Assembly: GCF_029839275.1 (NCBI RefSeq)
Contig: NZ_JAOCAH010000002.1
Span: 1-64,000, forward strand
Direction of reading: 5' to 3'
Origin: Pseudomonas sp. GD03944
Lineage (GTDB): Bacteria; Pseudomonadota; Gammaproteobacteria; Pseudomonadales; Pseudomonadaceae
DNA length: 64,000 bases
Shown here: positions 33,130 through 41,277 of the stretch, piece after piece
Layout of the letters: the number at the start of each line of letters is the position of its first letter
Position numbering within the stretch: position 1 is the stretch's first letter
Notes under the pieces: model-generated
Databases searched by the model: none
Told to the model about the DNA's origin: nothing
The model's input: the letters and a program-made list of their open reading frames with translations, nothing else
Program-made: the position numbers and the translations under genes

Positions 33130-34125
33130 ATGATGGCGGACCCCTTCCTGGAATGCTTCGGCGTGAAATCGTCATCTAAAAGTGCTGTACCGGGTTCAGC
33201 CGCGCTGGATTTGCACGACGCTGTAAACCAGCTTTCCTGGGACGATCTGCGCATCATCAAAACGCTCAGCGAGTGCGGCAACCGCGCTGCCACGGCGAAG
33301 AAGCTGGGCGTCAACGTCTCCACCGTGTCGCGCCGCGTGGCGGCGGTGGAGAAAACGCTCGGGGTCCGGTTGTTCGACCACCGTCGCTCCGGCTACATGC
33401 TCACCGCCGAAGGCGCGGAATTGCGCGCGCTCGGTGAGCGCGTTGAGCTCGATATCGTCAGCGTCACGCGGCGCGTATCGCGGGCCGGCAAGGGCACGCT
33501 GGGCAAACTGCGCATCACCACCAGCGACTCGCTGCTGCTGCACTTTCTCACCCCCATCATCGCGGACTTCAAGACCGTCAACGACGGAATCGCCATCGAG
33601 GTGCTGGTGGGCAACGAAACCCTGAGCCTTGCCCGCGACGAATCGGACGTGGCGGTGCGGGCCACCAAAAAACCTTCGGAAAGCCTGGTGGGACGCAAGC
33701 TCGCGACCATCGCCTGGGCACCCTACGGCCGTGTGGGAAGTACCTTTTCCGACGATCCCTTTTCTGACGATCAGGTGTGGGTGTCCTACTCGGCAGGCTT
33801 GGCCAAGCTCAGTGCCACCTGCTACGTCGAAAGCCGGGTCGAGGCCAACGCCATTGCCTACCGTACCGATTCGGTCGCGGCGGCGAGTGTGGCCATTGCG
33901 GCGGGGTTGGGTCTGGGGTTTCTGCCCTGCATGCTGGGTGACATCACCCCGGGGCTTGTGCGGGTCGGCCCGCCCGTGGCCGAGCTCAACGATGAGCTCT
34001 GGCTGCTCACCCACCAGGACATCCGCAAGTCGTGGCGGGTCCAGGCGTTCATGACGTTTTGCGCCGCGGCCGTGGCCGACCAGAAACGCCTGATCGAGGG
34101 GCAGCTGGCGCTCCCGGTTGCGTAG
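33130..34125 (+). CDS. LysR-family regulator of the amidohydrolase cassette
   Basis: A 331-residue LysR regulator. The winged helix begins after a long N-terminal tail: SWDDLRIIKTLSECGNRAAT, AKKLGVNVSTVSRRVAAVEK, LFDHRRSGYMLTAEGAEL. The effector domain covers residues ~115-310. The start at 33130 (MMADPF) is uncertain, as the frame is open upstream. It is adjacent to RidA and to the hydrolase operon, and a tandem palindrome lies between RidA and the hydrolase at 34698-34735, its probable site. Confidence 0.85.
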   Translation: MMADPFLECFGVKSSSKSAVPGSAALDLHDAVNQLSWDDLRIIKTLSECGNRAATAKKLGVNVSTVSRRVAAVEKTLGVRLFDHRRSGYMLTAEGAELRALGERVELDIVSVTRRVSRAGKGTLGKLRITTSDSLLLHFLTPIIADFKTVNDGIAIEVLVGNETLSLARDESDVAVRATKKPSESLVGRKLATIAWAPYGRVGSTFSDDPFSDDQVWVSYSAGLAKLSATCYVESRVEANAIAYRTDSVAAASVAIAAGLGLGFLPCMLGDITPGLVRVGPPVAELNDELWLLTHQDIRKSWRVQAFMTFCAAAVADQKRLIEGQLALPVA

Positions 34126-34145
34126 ACCGCAACCGGGAGTCGGGC

Positions 34146-34607
34146 TTACTCGGCGCGGGCGCCAATGACCGCCTTGCAGGCGATTTCGATCAGTTGCGAA
34201 CGCTGGGCCAGCCGGGACACACCGATGATGTTGCTGGCGCACTGGGGCCGCTCGAGGCCATAGGCGGCCTTGCGCACCTTGCCGACGACGGCGAACGCCG
34301 CGTCCATGTCCAATACGAACAGGGTTTCTTCGACCACGTCGTCGAGTGTCGCGCCGAACAGCGCCAGCACCTCGGCGATGTTCTCGTAGGTGACGCGCAT
34401 CTGCTCACCCATGGCGGAGAAGTCGCTGGGCTTGCCGTCGTTGTCCAGGGGCGCCGGGGCGACCAGGTTGCCGTCTGCGTCATGGTTGAACTGGCCGGAT
34501 ACATAGATCTCGTTGCCTACCTTTCTGGCTTGCGGATAGCCATAGGCTTCCTCCCACGGGACGCCCCAGTAAGCGGTGTTCTCGTTGAACGGACGTGAAG
34601 CTGCCAT
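34146..34607 (-). CDS. RidA-family protein
   Basis: A 153-residue protein of the YjgF/YER057c/UK114 (RidA) family. Its order is PWEEAYGYPQARKVGNEIYV, SGQFNHDADGNLVAP, then GEQMRVTYENIAEVLALFGA and TLDDVVEETLFVLDM. The expected reactive Arg segment near the end is not obvious (GLERPQCASNIIGVSRLA). RidA proteins deaminate reactive enamines or imines. Divergent from the hydrolase operon with an operator in between, so probably co-regulated with it. Longer than RidA by about 25 residues at the N-terminus. Confidence 0.82.
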   Translation of the reverse strand: MAASRPFNENTAYWGVPWEEAYGYPQARKVGNEIYVSGQFNHDADGNLVAPAPLDNDGKPSDFSAMGEQMRVTYENIAEVLALFGATLDDVVEETLFVLDMDAAFAVVGKVRKAAYGLERPQCASNIIGVSRLAQRSQLIEIACKAVIGARAE

Positions 34608-34697
34608 GTGTATTTTCCTTGTGAGAAACGGACCGCGCCAAGACGGCCGATCCGGGTTGTCGGGAGCCAAATCCTAGCAGCGCAAACGCACGTCGAA

Positions 34698-34735
34698 TGG
34701 CGCAATTTTGCGCCACCAAAGACGCAAAATTGCAC
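34698..34735. promoter_or_regulatory. Tandem palindromic operator in the RidA/hydrolase promoter region
   Basis: TGGCGCAATTTTGCGCCA (34698-34715) is a palindrome except for its two centre bases. A second, shorter palindrome GCAAAATTGC (34724-34733) has the same GCAA/TTGC core, with centres 22 bases apart, about two helical turns. The pair lies in the 277-base region between the divergent RidA and hydrolase genes and fits cooperative binding of a dimeric regulator, probably the LysR protein at 33130. Confidence 0.65.
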
Positions 34736-34884
34736 AAACACAACGCCCGATCATCCGCTAATGTGTGTCTCAGCTCTGGACGACAGCCGCTCTAGAACGC
34801 GCCTTTCCAACACAAGGCGACGAGCGTGGCAGCGACCACCAGGGCCCACCATAACTAGACTCACACCCCCACAGGTAAACGCAC

Positions 34885-35571
34885 ATGAACACTCCAAAAA
34901 CAGAAGTCCTCACCCCCCAGAACAGCCAGCTGATTTTCATTGACCAGCAGCCGCAAATGGCCTTCGGCGTCCAGAGCATCGACCGCCAGACCCTGAAGAA
35001 CAACACCGTCGGCCTGGCCAAGGCGGCGAAGATTTTCAACGTGCCGACCACCATCACCACCGTCGAGACCGAGAGCTTCTCCGGCCACACCTACCCTGAG
35101 CTGCTGGCCGTGTTCCCCGAGGCGCCGATCCTAGAGCGCACCTCGATGAACTCCTGGGACGACCAGAAAGTGCGTGATGCGCTGAAGAAGAATGGCCGCA
35201 ACAAGATCATCGTCTCCGGCCTATGGACCGAGGTGTGCAACACCACCTTCGCCCTGTCCGCCATGCACGATGCCGGCTACGAGATCTACATGGTGGCCGA
35301 CGCCTCTGGCGGCACCACCCAGGCCGCCCACGACTACGCCATGCAGCGCATGATCCAGGCCGGCGTGGTACCGGTGACCTGGCAGCAAGTCCTGCTGGAA
35401 TGGCAGCGCGACTGGAAGAACCGCGACACCTACGACGCCGTCATGGCCCTGGTGAAAGAACATTCCGGCGCCTACGGCATGGGCGTCGACTACGCCTACA
35501 CCATGGTGCACAAGGCCCCCGAGCGCGTGCAGCACGGCCCGACCCTGGCGCCGATCGCCGCCCCCGTCTGA
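34885..35571 (+). CDS. Isochorismatase-like cysteine hydrolase
   Basis: A 228-residue protein of the isochorismatase-like superfamily, YcaC-related. Asp D20 in LIFIDQQPQMAF and Cys C118 in SGLWTEVCNTT are the catalytic positions, followed by the oxyanion turn ADASGGTTQAAHDYAMQRM. Members hydrolyse N-carbamoyl, amide or isochorismate-type bonds. With amidase, amidohydrolase, RidA and ABM partners, a role in nitrogen-linked substrate breakdown is likely. First gene of a plus-strand run to 42987. Start ATG at 34885 after a weak CAGG site. Confidence 0.86.
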   Translation: MNTPKTEVLTPQNSQLIFIDQQPQMAFGVQSIDRQTLKNNTVGLAKAAKIFNVPTTITTVETESFSGHTYPELLAVFPEAPILERTSMNSWDDQKVRDALKKNGRNKIIVSGLWTEVCNTTFALSAMHDAGYEIYMVADASGGTTQAAHDYAMQRMIQAGVVPVTWQQVLLEWQRDWKNRDTYDAVMALVKEHSGAYGMGVDYAYTMVHKAPERVQHGPTLAPIAAPV

Positions 35572-35635
35572 CCCCGCGCCGCCCTCCGGGAAACCGGAGG
35601 GCCACCCTGCCTTGCCACGCACGCGAGCCATTCCA

Positions 35636-36211
35636 ATGACTCAGACCCACGCCGATACCGCCACGCTGGTGGTACGCCACCAGGTGCATCAGCACCATGA
35701 ACAACGCTACGAAACCTGGCTGCGGCAGACCATCGACACCGCCAGCCAATACCCCGGCCACCTGGGCGTCGACGTGGTGCGCGAGCACCAGGCCGGCCTG
35801 GTGAACTTCACCTGCGTGCTGCGCTTCGACCAGGTGCAGCACCTGCAGGGCTGGCTCGATTCCGACGCACGCAAACAGCTCGTCACCGAGGCCAAGCCCC
35901 TGCTGCACGCGGGCGACAACACCGAAGTGCTGCTGGGCAACGACTTCTGGTTCACCCCCGACAACGGCCAGCAGCCGCCGCTCTGGAAGCAGGCCTGCGT
36001 CACCTTCCTGGTGATCCTGCCGCTGAGCCTGCTGGTGCCGCTGCTCTGGCAACCGCTGTTCCGCGCCGTGCCGGCACTGGGTGGCTACGTGGCCAGCAAC
36101 GTGCTGATCACCCTGAGCATCGTGCTGCTGGTGGTGTACCTGTTCATGCCCCTGGCCATGCGCGTCTTCGACACCTGGCTGACGCCCGCCCAGAAAGAGA
36201 CACACCCATGA
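35636..36211 (+). CDS. ABM-domain membrane protein
   Basis: A 191-residue protein. Residues 8-115 form an antibiotic biosynthesis monooxygenase (ABM)-type ferredoxin-like domain (TLVVRHQVHQHHEQRYETWL and FTCVLRFDQVQHLQGWLDSD), followed by two membrane segments near 120-145 and 155-180 (FLVILPLSLLVPLLW and VLITLSIVLLVVYLFM). The same ABM-plus-two-membrane-segment plan is known in widespread bacterial proteins of unknown role. Its stop overlaps the next start (ATGA). It is remarkable that the MFS transporter of this operon also ends in an ABM-like domain. Confidence 0.75.
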   Translation: MTQTHADTATLVVRHQVHQHHEQRYETWLRQTIDTASQYPGHLGVDVVREHQAGLVNFTCVLRFDQVQHLQGWLDSDARKQLVTEAKPLLHAGDNTEVLLGNDFWFTPDNGQQPPLWKQACVTFLVILPLSLLVPLLWQPLFRAVPALGGYVASNVLITLSIVLLVVYLFMPLAMRVFDTWLTPAQKETHP

Positions 36212-38190
36212 GCCAGGACTCGCACGATGAAAACCGTCGCCGCGCGCTCATCGCCGGTGGCGTCCTGGGCGCCGCCGGCGCCGTCTGGTCCGCCCTGCCC
36301 TTTGCCGCCTTCGCCGGCACCTCTTCCGCCAATGCCCAAGGAGGCTCCATGAGCGCCGATCTGATTCTGTTCAACGGCCGTCTGCACACGGTCGACCCGG
36401 AAAAACCCCACGCCACTGCCGTCGCCATCAAGGACGGCAAATTCGTCGCCGTGGGCAGCGATGCCGAGGCCATGGCCCTGCGCACTGCCGCCACCCGCGT
36501 GGTCGATCTGCAGAAGCGCACGGTGATCCCGGGCCTCAATGACTCGCACCTGCACCTGATCCGCGGCGGCCTGAACTACAACCTGGAGCTGCGCTGGGAA
36601 GGTGTGCCGTCCGTGGCCGAAGCCCTGCGCATGCTCAAGATCCAGGCGGATCGCACGCCGACGCCGCAGTGGGTACGCGTGGTTGGCGGCTGGACCGAAT
36701 TCCAGTTCGCCGAAAAGCGCCTGCCGACCCTGGAAGAGATCAACAAGGCGGCGCCGGATACGCCGGTCTTCATCCTGCACCTGTACGACCGCGCCCTGCT
36801 CAACCGCGCCGCCCTGCGCGCCGTGGGCTACGACAAGAACACCCCCAACCCGCCGGGCGGGGAAATCCAGCGCGATGCCAATGGCAACCCCACCGGCATG
36901 CTGATCGCCCGTCCCAACGCGATGATCCTCTACGCCACCCTGGCCAAGGGGCCGAAGCTGCCGCTGGAATACCAGGTCAACTCCACCCGCCAGTTCATGC
37001 GCGAACTCAACCGCCTGGGCGTGACCAGCGCCATCGACGCCGGTGGCGGCTACCAGAACTACCCCGACGACTACCAGGTGATCCAGGAACTGGCCGACAA
37101 GGACCAGCTCACCGTGCGCATCGCCTACAACCTGTTCACCCAGAAGCCCAAGGAAGAACTGACCGATTTCAAGAGCTGGACCAGCAGCGTCAAGCTGCAC
37201 CAGGGCGACGACTACCTGCGCCACAACGGCGCCGGCGAAATGCTGGTGTTCTCCGCCGCCGACTTCGAGGACTTCCTCGAACCGCGCCCGGACCTGGCGC
37301 CGAGCATGGAAGCCGACCTGGAGCCGGTGGTGCGCCACCTGGTCGAGCAACGCTGGCCGTTCCGCCTGCACGCCACCTATGACGAATCCATTTCGCGCAT
37401 GCTCGACGTGTTCGAGAAGGTCGACCGCGACATCCCGTTCAACGGCCTGCCATGGCTGTTCGACCACGCCGAGACCATCAGCCCGCGCAACATCGAGCGC
37501 GTGCGTGCCCTTGGTGGCGGCATCGCGATCCAGCACCGCATGGCGTTCCAGGGCGAATACTTCATCGACCGTTACGGCGCCAAGGCCGCTGAAGCCACGC
37601 CGCCGATCCAGCGCATGCTGGCCGAAGGCGTCCCGGTCGGCGCCGGCACCGACGCCACCCGCGTGGCCAGCTACAACCCCTGGACCGCGCTGTACTGGCT
37701 GGTCAGCGGCAAGACCGTCGGCGGCACCACGCTCTACCCACAAGGCCTGCCACGTTCCACCGCGCTGCAGCTGTTCACCCACGGCAGCGCCTGGTTCTCC
37801 AGCGAGCAGGGCAAGAAGGGCCAGATCAAGGTAGGCCAGCTCGCGGACCTGGTGGCCCTGTCGGCGGACTTCTTCAGCGTCGAGGAAGAGCAGATCAAGT
37901 GGCTGGAATCGGTGCTGACCGTGGTCGGCGGCAAGGTGGTGCACGCCGCCCGCGAGTTCGACAAGCTGGCCCCGCCCACCGTGCCGGTGATGCCGGACTG
38001 GTCGCCGGTGGCCATCGTGCCCGGCCACTGGAGCCCCAGCGCTGCGCCGCTGACCGCCAGCATCCACCAGTGCATCGGCTCCTGCGCCGTGCACCAGCAC
38101 CAGCATGACCGCGCGCGCCGCAGCAGCGTGCCGGTCAGCGATCACCAGGGCTTCTGGGGGGCGTTCGGGTGCTCGTGCTTCGCGTTCTGA
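36208..38190 (+). CDS. YtcJ-like amidohydrolase, probably exported
   Basis: A 660-residue metal-dependent hydrolase of the amidohydrolase superfamily. HxH at H114 and H116 in PGLNDSHLHLIRGG, RLHATYDES and LFDHAETIS near residues 390-430, and the later GTDATRVASYNPW segment are those of the YtcJ group. A twin-arginine-like lead RRRALIAGG with a hydrophobic stretch to residue ~45 suggests export, although the classic SRRxFLK pattern is incomplete. The C-terminal 45 residues are unusual, rich in His and Cys (CIGSCAVHQHQH, ending in CSCFAF). Its 3' end overlaps the OprD gene by 22 bases. Substrate unknown. Confidence 0.85.
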   Translation: MSQDSHDENRRRALIAGGVLGAAGAVWSALPFAAFAGTSSANAQGGSMSADLILFNGRLHTVDPEKPHATAVAIKDGKFVAVGSDAEAMALRTAATRVVDLQKRTVIPGLNDSHLHLIRGGLNYNLELRWEGVPSVAEALRMLKIQADRTPTPQWVRVVGGWTEFQFAEKRLPTLEEINKAAPDTPVFILHLYDRALLNRAALRAVGYDKNTPNPPGGEIQRDANGNPTGMLIARPNAMILYATLAKGPKLPLEYQVNSTRQFMRELNRLGVTSAIDAGGGYQNYPDDYQVIQELADKDQLTVRIAYNLFTQKPKEELTDFKSWTSSVKLHQGDDYLRHNGAGEMLVFSAADFEDFLEPRPDLAPSMEADLEPVVRHLVEQRWPFRLHATYDESISRMLDVFEKVDRDIPFNGLPWLFDHAETISPRNIERVRALGGGIAIQHRMAFQGEYFIDRYGAKAAEATPPIQRMLAEGVPVGAGTDATRVASYNPWTALYWLVSGKTVGGTTLYPQGLPRSTALQLFTHGSAWFSSEQGKKGQIKVGQLADLVALSADFFSVEEEQIKWLESVLTVVGGKVVHAAREFDKLAPPTVPVMPDWSPVAIVPGHWSPSAAPLTASIHQCIGSCAVHQHQHDRARRSSVPVSDHQGFWGAFGCSCFAF

Positions 38191-39467
38191 GTCTGGCCCG
38201 CTGCCGGCCAGCTCCGCTGGGCTGGCTGCTGGGCACGCTGATGGTCGGCAGCTGCGGCCAGGCGATCGCCGCCGATGCCGCGGACGCCGGCAGCTGGAAC
38301 CTGCTGCTGCGTAATTACTTCCTGCACAACGACCTGCGCGACGACGCAGGTCCGCAGAGCTATCAGCAGGAGTGGGCGCAAGGCTTCATCGGCAACCTGC
38401 AGTCGGGCTTCACCGACGGCCCGATTGGGCTGGGCGTGGATGTGCACGGTTTCGTCGGCATCAAGCTCGACGGCGGCCGTGGCCATGCCGGCACCGGCCT
38501 GCTGCCCGTGGATTCCGATGGCCGCAGCCACGGCTACGCCTCTGCCGGCGGCGCGCTCAAGCTGCGCGCCGGCAACCACCTGCTGCGCATCGGCGAGATG
38601 ACGGTCGAGACCCCGGTGTTCGACACTGGCGACAAGCGCCTGCAACCGGAATACGCCACCGGCCTGATGCTCGACAGCACCCTGTCACCCGACCTGCAGC
38701 TGCAGGCCGGGCGCTTCACGCGCTTCAGGAACCAGGACGGCAGCTCCGGCCACGACGACTTCAGCGGCGTCGGCGCGTCTACCCGTGGCGCGGCCATCAG
38801 CCTGGCCGGCATGCGTCTGTTCGCGACCCGCGACGTCAGCGCCGCCGTCTACGCCTCGCAACTCGACGACACCTGGCGCCAGGGCTACCTCAACCTCAAG
38901 GCCCGCCACGCCGGCTGGACCCTGGACGGCAACCTCTACCGCACCCGCGATGAGGGCGCAGCCCGTGCCGGCGAGATCGACACCCTGGCCTACAGCCTGC
39001 TGGGCAGTTACCAGCGTGGCGCGCAGACCTTCACCCTCGCCTACCAGCGCGTCGACGGCGACACGCCCTTCGACTTCGTCGGCGGCGACTCGATCTACCT
39101 GGCCAACTCGGTCAAGTACGCCGATTTCAACGGCGCCGGGGAGCGCTCCTGGCAGGTGCGCTACGACCTGGACTTGGCCACCTTCGGCGTCCCCGGGCTG
39201 AGCCTGATGGCGCGCTACGTGCGCGGCCATGGCATCGACGGCAGCCATGCCCCGGCCGACGGCGCCTACGCCGATACCCGCCAGCACAGCGGCGGGCGCC
39301 ACTGGGAGCGTGACATCGACCTGCGCTACACCGTGCAACAAGGCCCGGCCAAGGACCTGCGACTGAGCCTGTCCCACGTCAGCCACCGGGGCAACGACGC
39401 CCAGGCGCAGCGCGACATCGACCGCCTCTACCTCATCATCGAATACCCACTACAAGGCCTGCTCTGA
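38169..39467 (+). CDS. OprD-family outer membrane porin
   Basis: A 432-residue protein with a signal peptide (hydrophobic core LGWLLGTLMVGSCGQAIA, cleavage near residue 35). The mature part begins in the OprD manner (LLLRNYFLHNDLRDD), with DGGRGHAG, LRIGEMTVETPVF and FATRDVSAAVYAS as recognisable barrel segments, and ends ERDIDLRYTVQ, RLYLIIEYPL. OprD porins admit amino acids, carboxylates or small aromatics. GTG start at 38169; the first 22 bases overlap the amidohydrolase gene. Position in the operon suggests uptake of the substrate for the hydrolases. Confidence 0.88.
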   Translation: MLVLRVLSLARCRPAPLGWLLGTLMVGSCGQAIAADAADAGSWNLLLRNYFLHNDLRDDAGPQSYQQEWAQGFIGNLQSGFTDGPIGLGVDVHGFVGIKLDGGRGHAGTGLLPVDSDGRSHGYASAGGALKLRAGNHLLRIGEMTVETPVFDTGDKRLQPEYATGLMLDSTLSPDLQLQAGRFTRFRNQDGSSGHDDFSGVGASTRGAAISLAGMRLFATRDVSAAVYASQLDDTWRQGYLNLKARHAGWTLDGNLYRTRDEGAARAGEIDTLAYSLLGSYQRGAQTFTLAYQRVDGDTPFDFVGGDSIYLANSVKYADFNGAGERSWQVRYDLDLATFGVPGLSLMARYVRGHGIDGSHAPADGAYADTRQHSGGRHWERDIDLRYTVQQGPAKDLRLSLSHVSHRGNDAQAQRDIDRLYLIIEYPLQGLL

Positions 39468-39468
39468 C

Positions 39469-41070
39469 ATGACCACCGCCAAGCAATCGCCCTGGGGCGC
39501 CCTCAACCACAGCACTTTCCGCTGGCTGTGGCTGGCCAGCATCGCCTCCAACATCGGCACCTGGATGCACGAGGTCGGCGCCGGCTGGCTGATGACCAGC
39601 CTGTCGAGCAACCCCATGCACGTGGCGCTGGTTCAGGTGGCCGGCTCCGCGCCGATGTTCCTGCTGGCGCTGCCGGCCGGGGCCATGGCCGACATCATCG
39701 ACAAACGGCGCTACCTGCTGATCGTGCAAGTCTGGATGGCCACCGTGGCGACCGCGCTGGCCGCCCTGACCCTGCTCGGCCTGACCACCATCTGGCTGCT
39801 GCTCGGCCTGACCCTGGCCATGGGCGTGGGCACGGCGCTGATGATGCCGGCCTGGTCGGCCCTGACCCCGGAGCTGGTGAGCAAGCGTGACCTGCCCTCG
39901 GCCATCGCCCTGTCGAGCCTGGGCATCAACGTCGCCCGCGCCCTCGGCCCGGCCATCGCCGGCGTGCTGGTCAGCCTCAGCGGGCCGTGGGCGACCTTCG
40001 CCCTCAACGCCTTGTCGTTCTTCGCGGTAATGGCCGTGCTGCTGACCTGGAAGCGCGAGCGCCAGGTCGCCGCCTTCCCGGCCGAGCGCCTGCTGGGTGC
40101 GATCCGCGCCGGCTGGCGCTACAGCCGTGCCTCGCGCCCCTTGCAGGCGGTGCTGGTGCGGGCGGCGGCGTTCTTCGTCGGCGCCAGCGCCGGCATGTCG
40201 CTGCTGCCGCTGATCGTGCGCGGCGAGCTGCAAGGCAGCGCCAGCGACTTCGGCATGCTGCTGGGCAGCGTCGGCATCGGCGCCGTGCTCGGCGCCATGC
40301 TGCTGCCGAAACTGCGCGAGCGCATCAGCGCCAACACCCTGGTGGTCATCGCCAGCGTGCTCTACGCCCTGGTGCTGCTGGCCCTGGCCTGGGTGCGCGA
40401 CTTCATCGCCCTGCTGCCGGTGATGCTGCTCAGCGGCGCGGCCTGGATCGCGGTGCTGTCGAGCCTGCAGGTCAGTGCGCAGACCTCGGTGCCGGACTGG
40501 GTGCGCGCCCGTGCCCTGTCGGTGTACATCCTGGTGTTCTTCGGCAGCATGGCCGCCGGCGGCGCGCTCTGGGGCTATGTGGCCAGCCATGCGTCGATCC
40601 CGGTTGCCCTGCTCGCCGCGGCCGGCTGCCTGGTGGCCGGCCTGGTGCTGACGCCCCGTTTCGCCCTGCCCGTGACCGACAGCGAAGACCTCGCCCCCTC
40701 GCTGCACTGGCCGGCGCCGATCCTGGCCGATGAAGCCGACCGTGAGCGCGGCCCGGTGATGATCACCCTGCACTACGACATCGCCCCGGAAAACGTGGCC
40801 AGCTTCCGCACGGCCATGGCCGAGGTGGCGCGCATGCGCAAACGCAACGGCGCGTTCTCCTGGGGGCTGGTGCAGAACAGCGAGAACCCGCGGCACTGGC
40901 AGGAGTTCTTCTTCGATGAGTCCTGGCTGGAACACCTGCGCCACCACGGCCGGGTCACCCAGGCCGAACAACGCATCGAGGCCGCCGCACGGCAGTACCA
41001 GACCGCTGGCGTGGCCCTGCGCATCGAGCATTACCTGACGCCCGCCAAGGACGTTCGGCAGGTGCCGTAA
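39469..41070 (+). CDS. MFS transporter with C-terminal ABM-like domain
   Basis: A 533-residue inner-membrane transporter. Residues ~10-400 hold about 12 hydrophobic segments of the MFS_3 (enterobactin-exporter-like) group, with GTWMHEVGAGWLMTSLSSNP and PAGAMADIIDKRRYLL. After about residue 420 there is a soluble domain (MITLHYDIAPENVASFRTAM, WQEFFFDESWLEHLRHHGRV) of the dimeric ferredoxin-like, ABM kind. This fusion is known in related proteins. The start is one base after the OprD stop. Likely exports or imports a compound of the same pathway. Confidence 0.88.
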   Translation: MTTAKQSPWGALNHSTFRWLWLASIASNIGTWMHEVGAGWLMTSLSSNPMHVALVQVAGSAPMFLLALPAGAMADIIDKRRYLLIVQVWMATVATALAALTLLGLTTIWLLLGLTLAMGVGTALMMPAWSALTPELVSKRDLPSAIALSSLGINVARALGPAIAGVLVSLSGPWATFALNALSFFAVMAVLLTWKRERQVAAFPAERLLGAIRAGWRYSRASRPLQAVLVRAAAFFVGASAGMSLLPLIVRGELQGSASDFGMLLGSVGIGAVLGAMLLPKLRERISANTLVVIASVLYALVLLALAWVRDFIALLPVMLLSGAAWIAVLSSLQVSAQTSVPDWVRARALSVYILVFFGSMAAGGALWGYVASHASIPVALLAAAGCLVAGLVLTPRFALPVTDSEDLAPSLHWPAPILADEADRERGPVMITLHYDIAPENVASFRTAMAEVARMRKRNGAFSWGLVQNSENPRHWQEFFFDESWLEHLRHHGRVTQAEQRIEAAARQYQTAGVALRIEHYLTPAKDVRQVP

Positions 41071-41077
41071 CCAGTGC

Positions 41078-41154
41078 CTGGCAGGCACCGACACCTCGGC
41101 GCCTGCCAGCCGTATGGCGTCAGCCTGCCCATCAGCGTGGGCCTGCCGGCCCAC
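41078..41154. terminator. Two hairpins after the MFS gene
   Basis: CTGGCAGGC/GCCTGCCAG (41078-41109) and GTGGGCC-TGCC-GGCCCAC (41137-41154) lie between the MFS and amidase genes. No T-run follows either. They may attenuate transcription into the amidase gene. Confidence 0.5.
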
Positions 41155-41277
41155 GAAGCACCACCTACCCCCTACCGTTGCCGGCTGCTTGGTGCAAAAT
41201 AGGGCACCTGGCGAGCAGCGCTCGCGCCCCAATCCCGAGGGCACCCTACGGCCCACCCTGCAGCGAGTGATGACGAC

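Noticed and set aside
36085..38145. A 686-codon open frame opposite the amidohydrolase gene
   Set aside because: Antisense shadow of a strongly supported gene; composition is artefactual.
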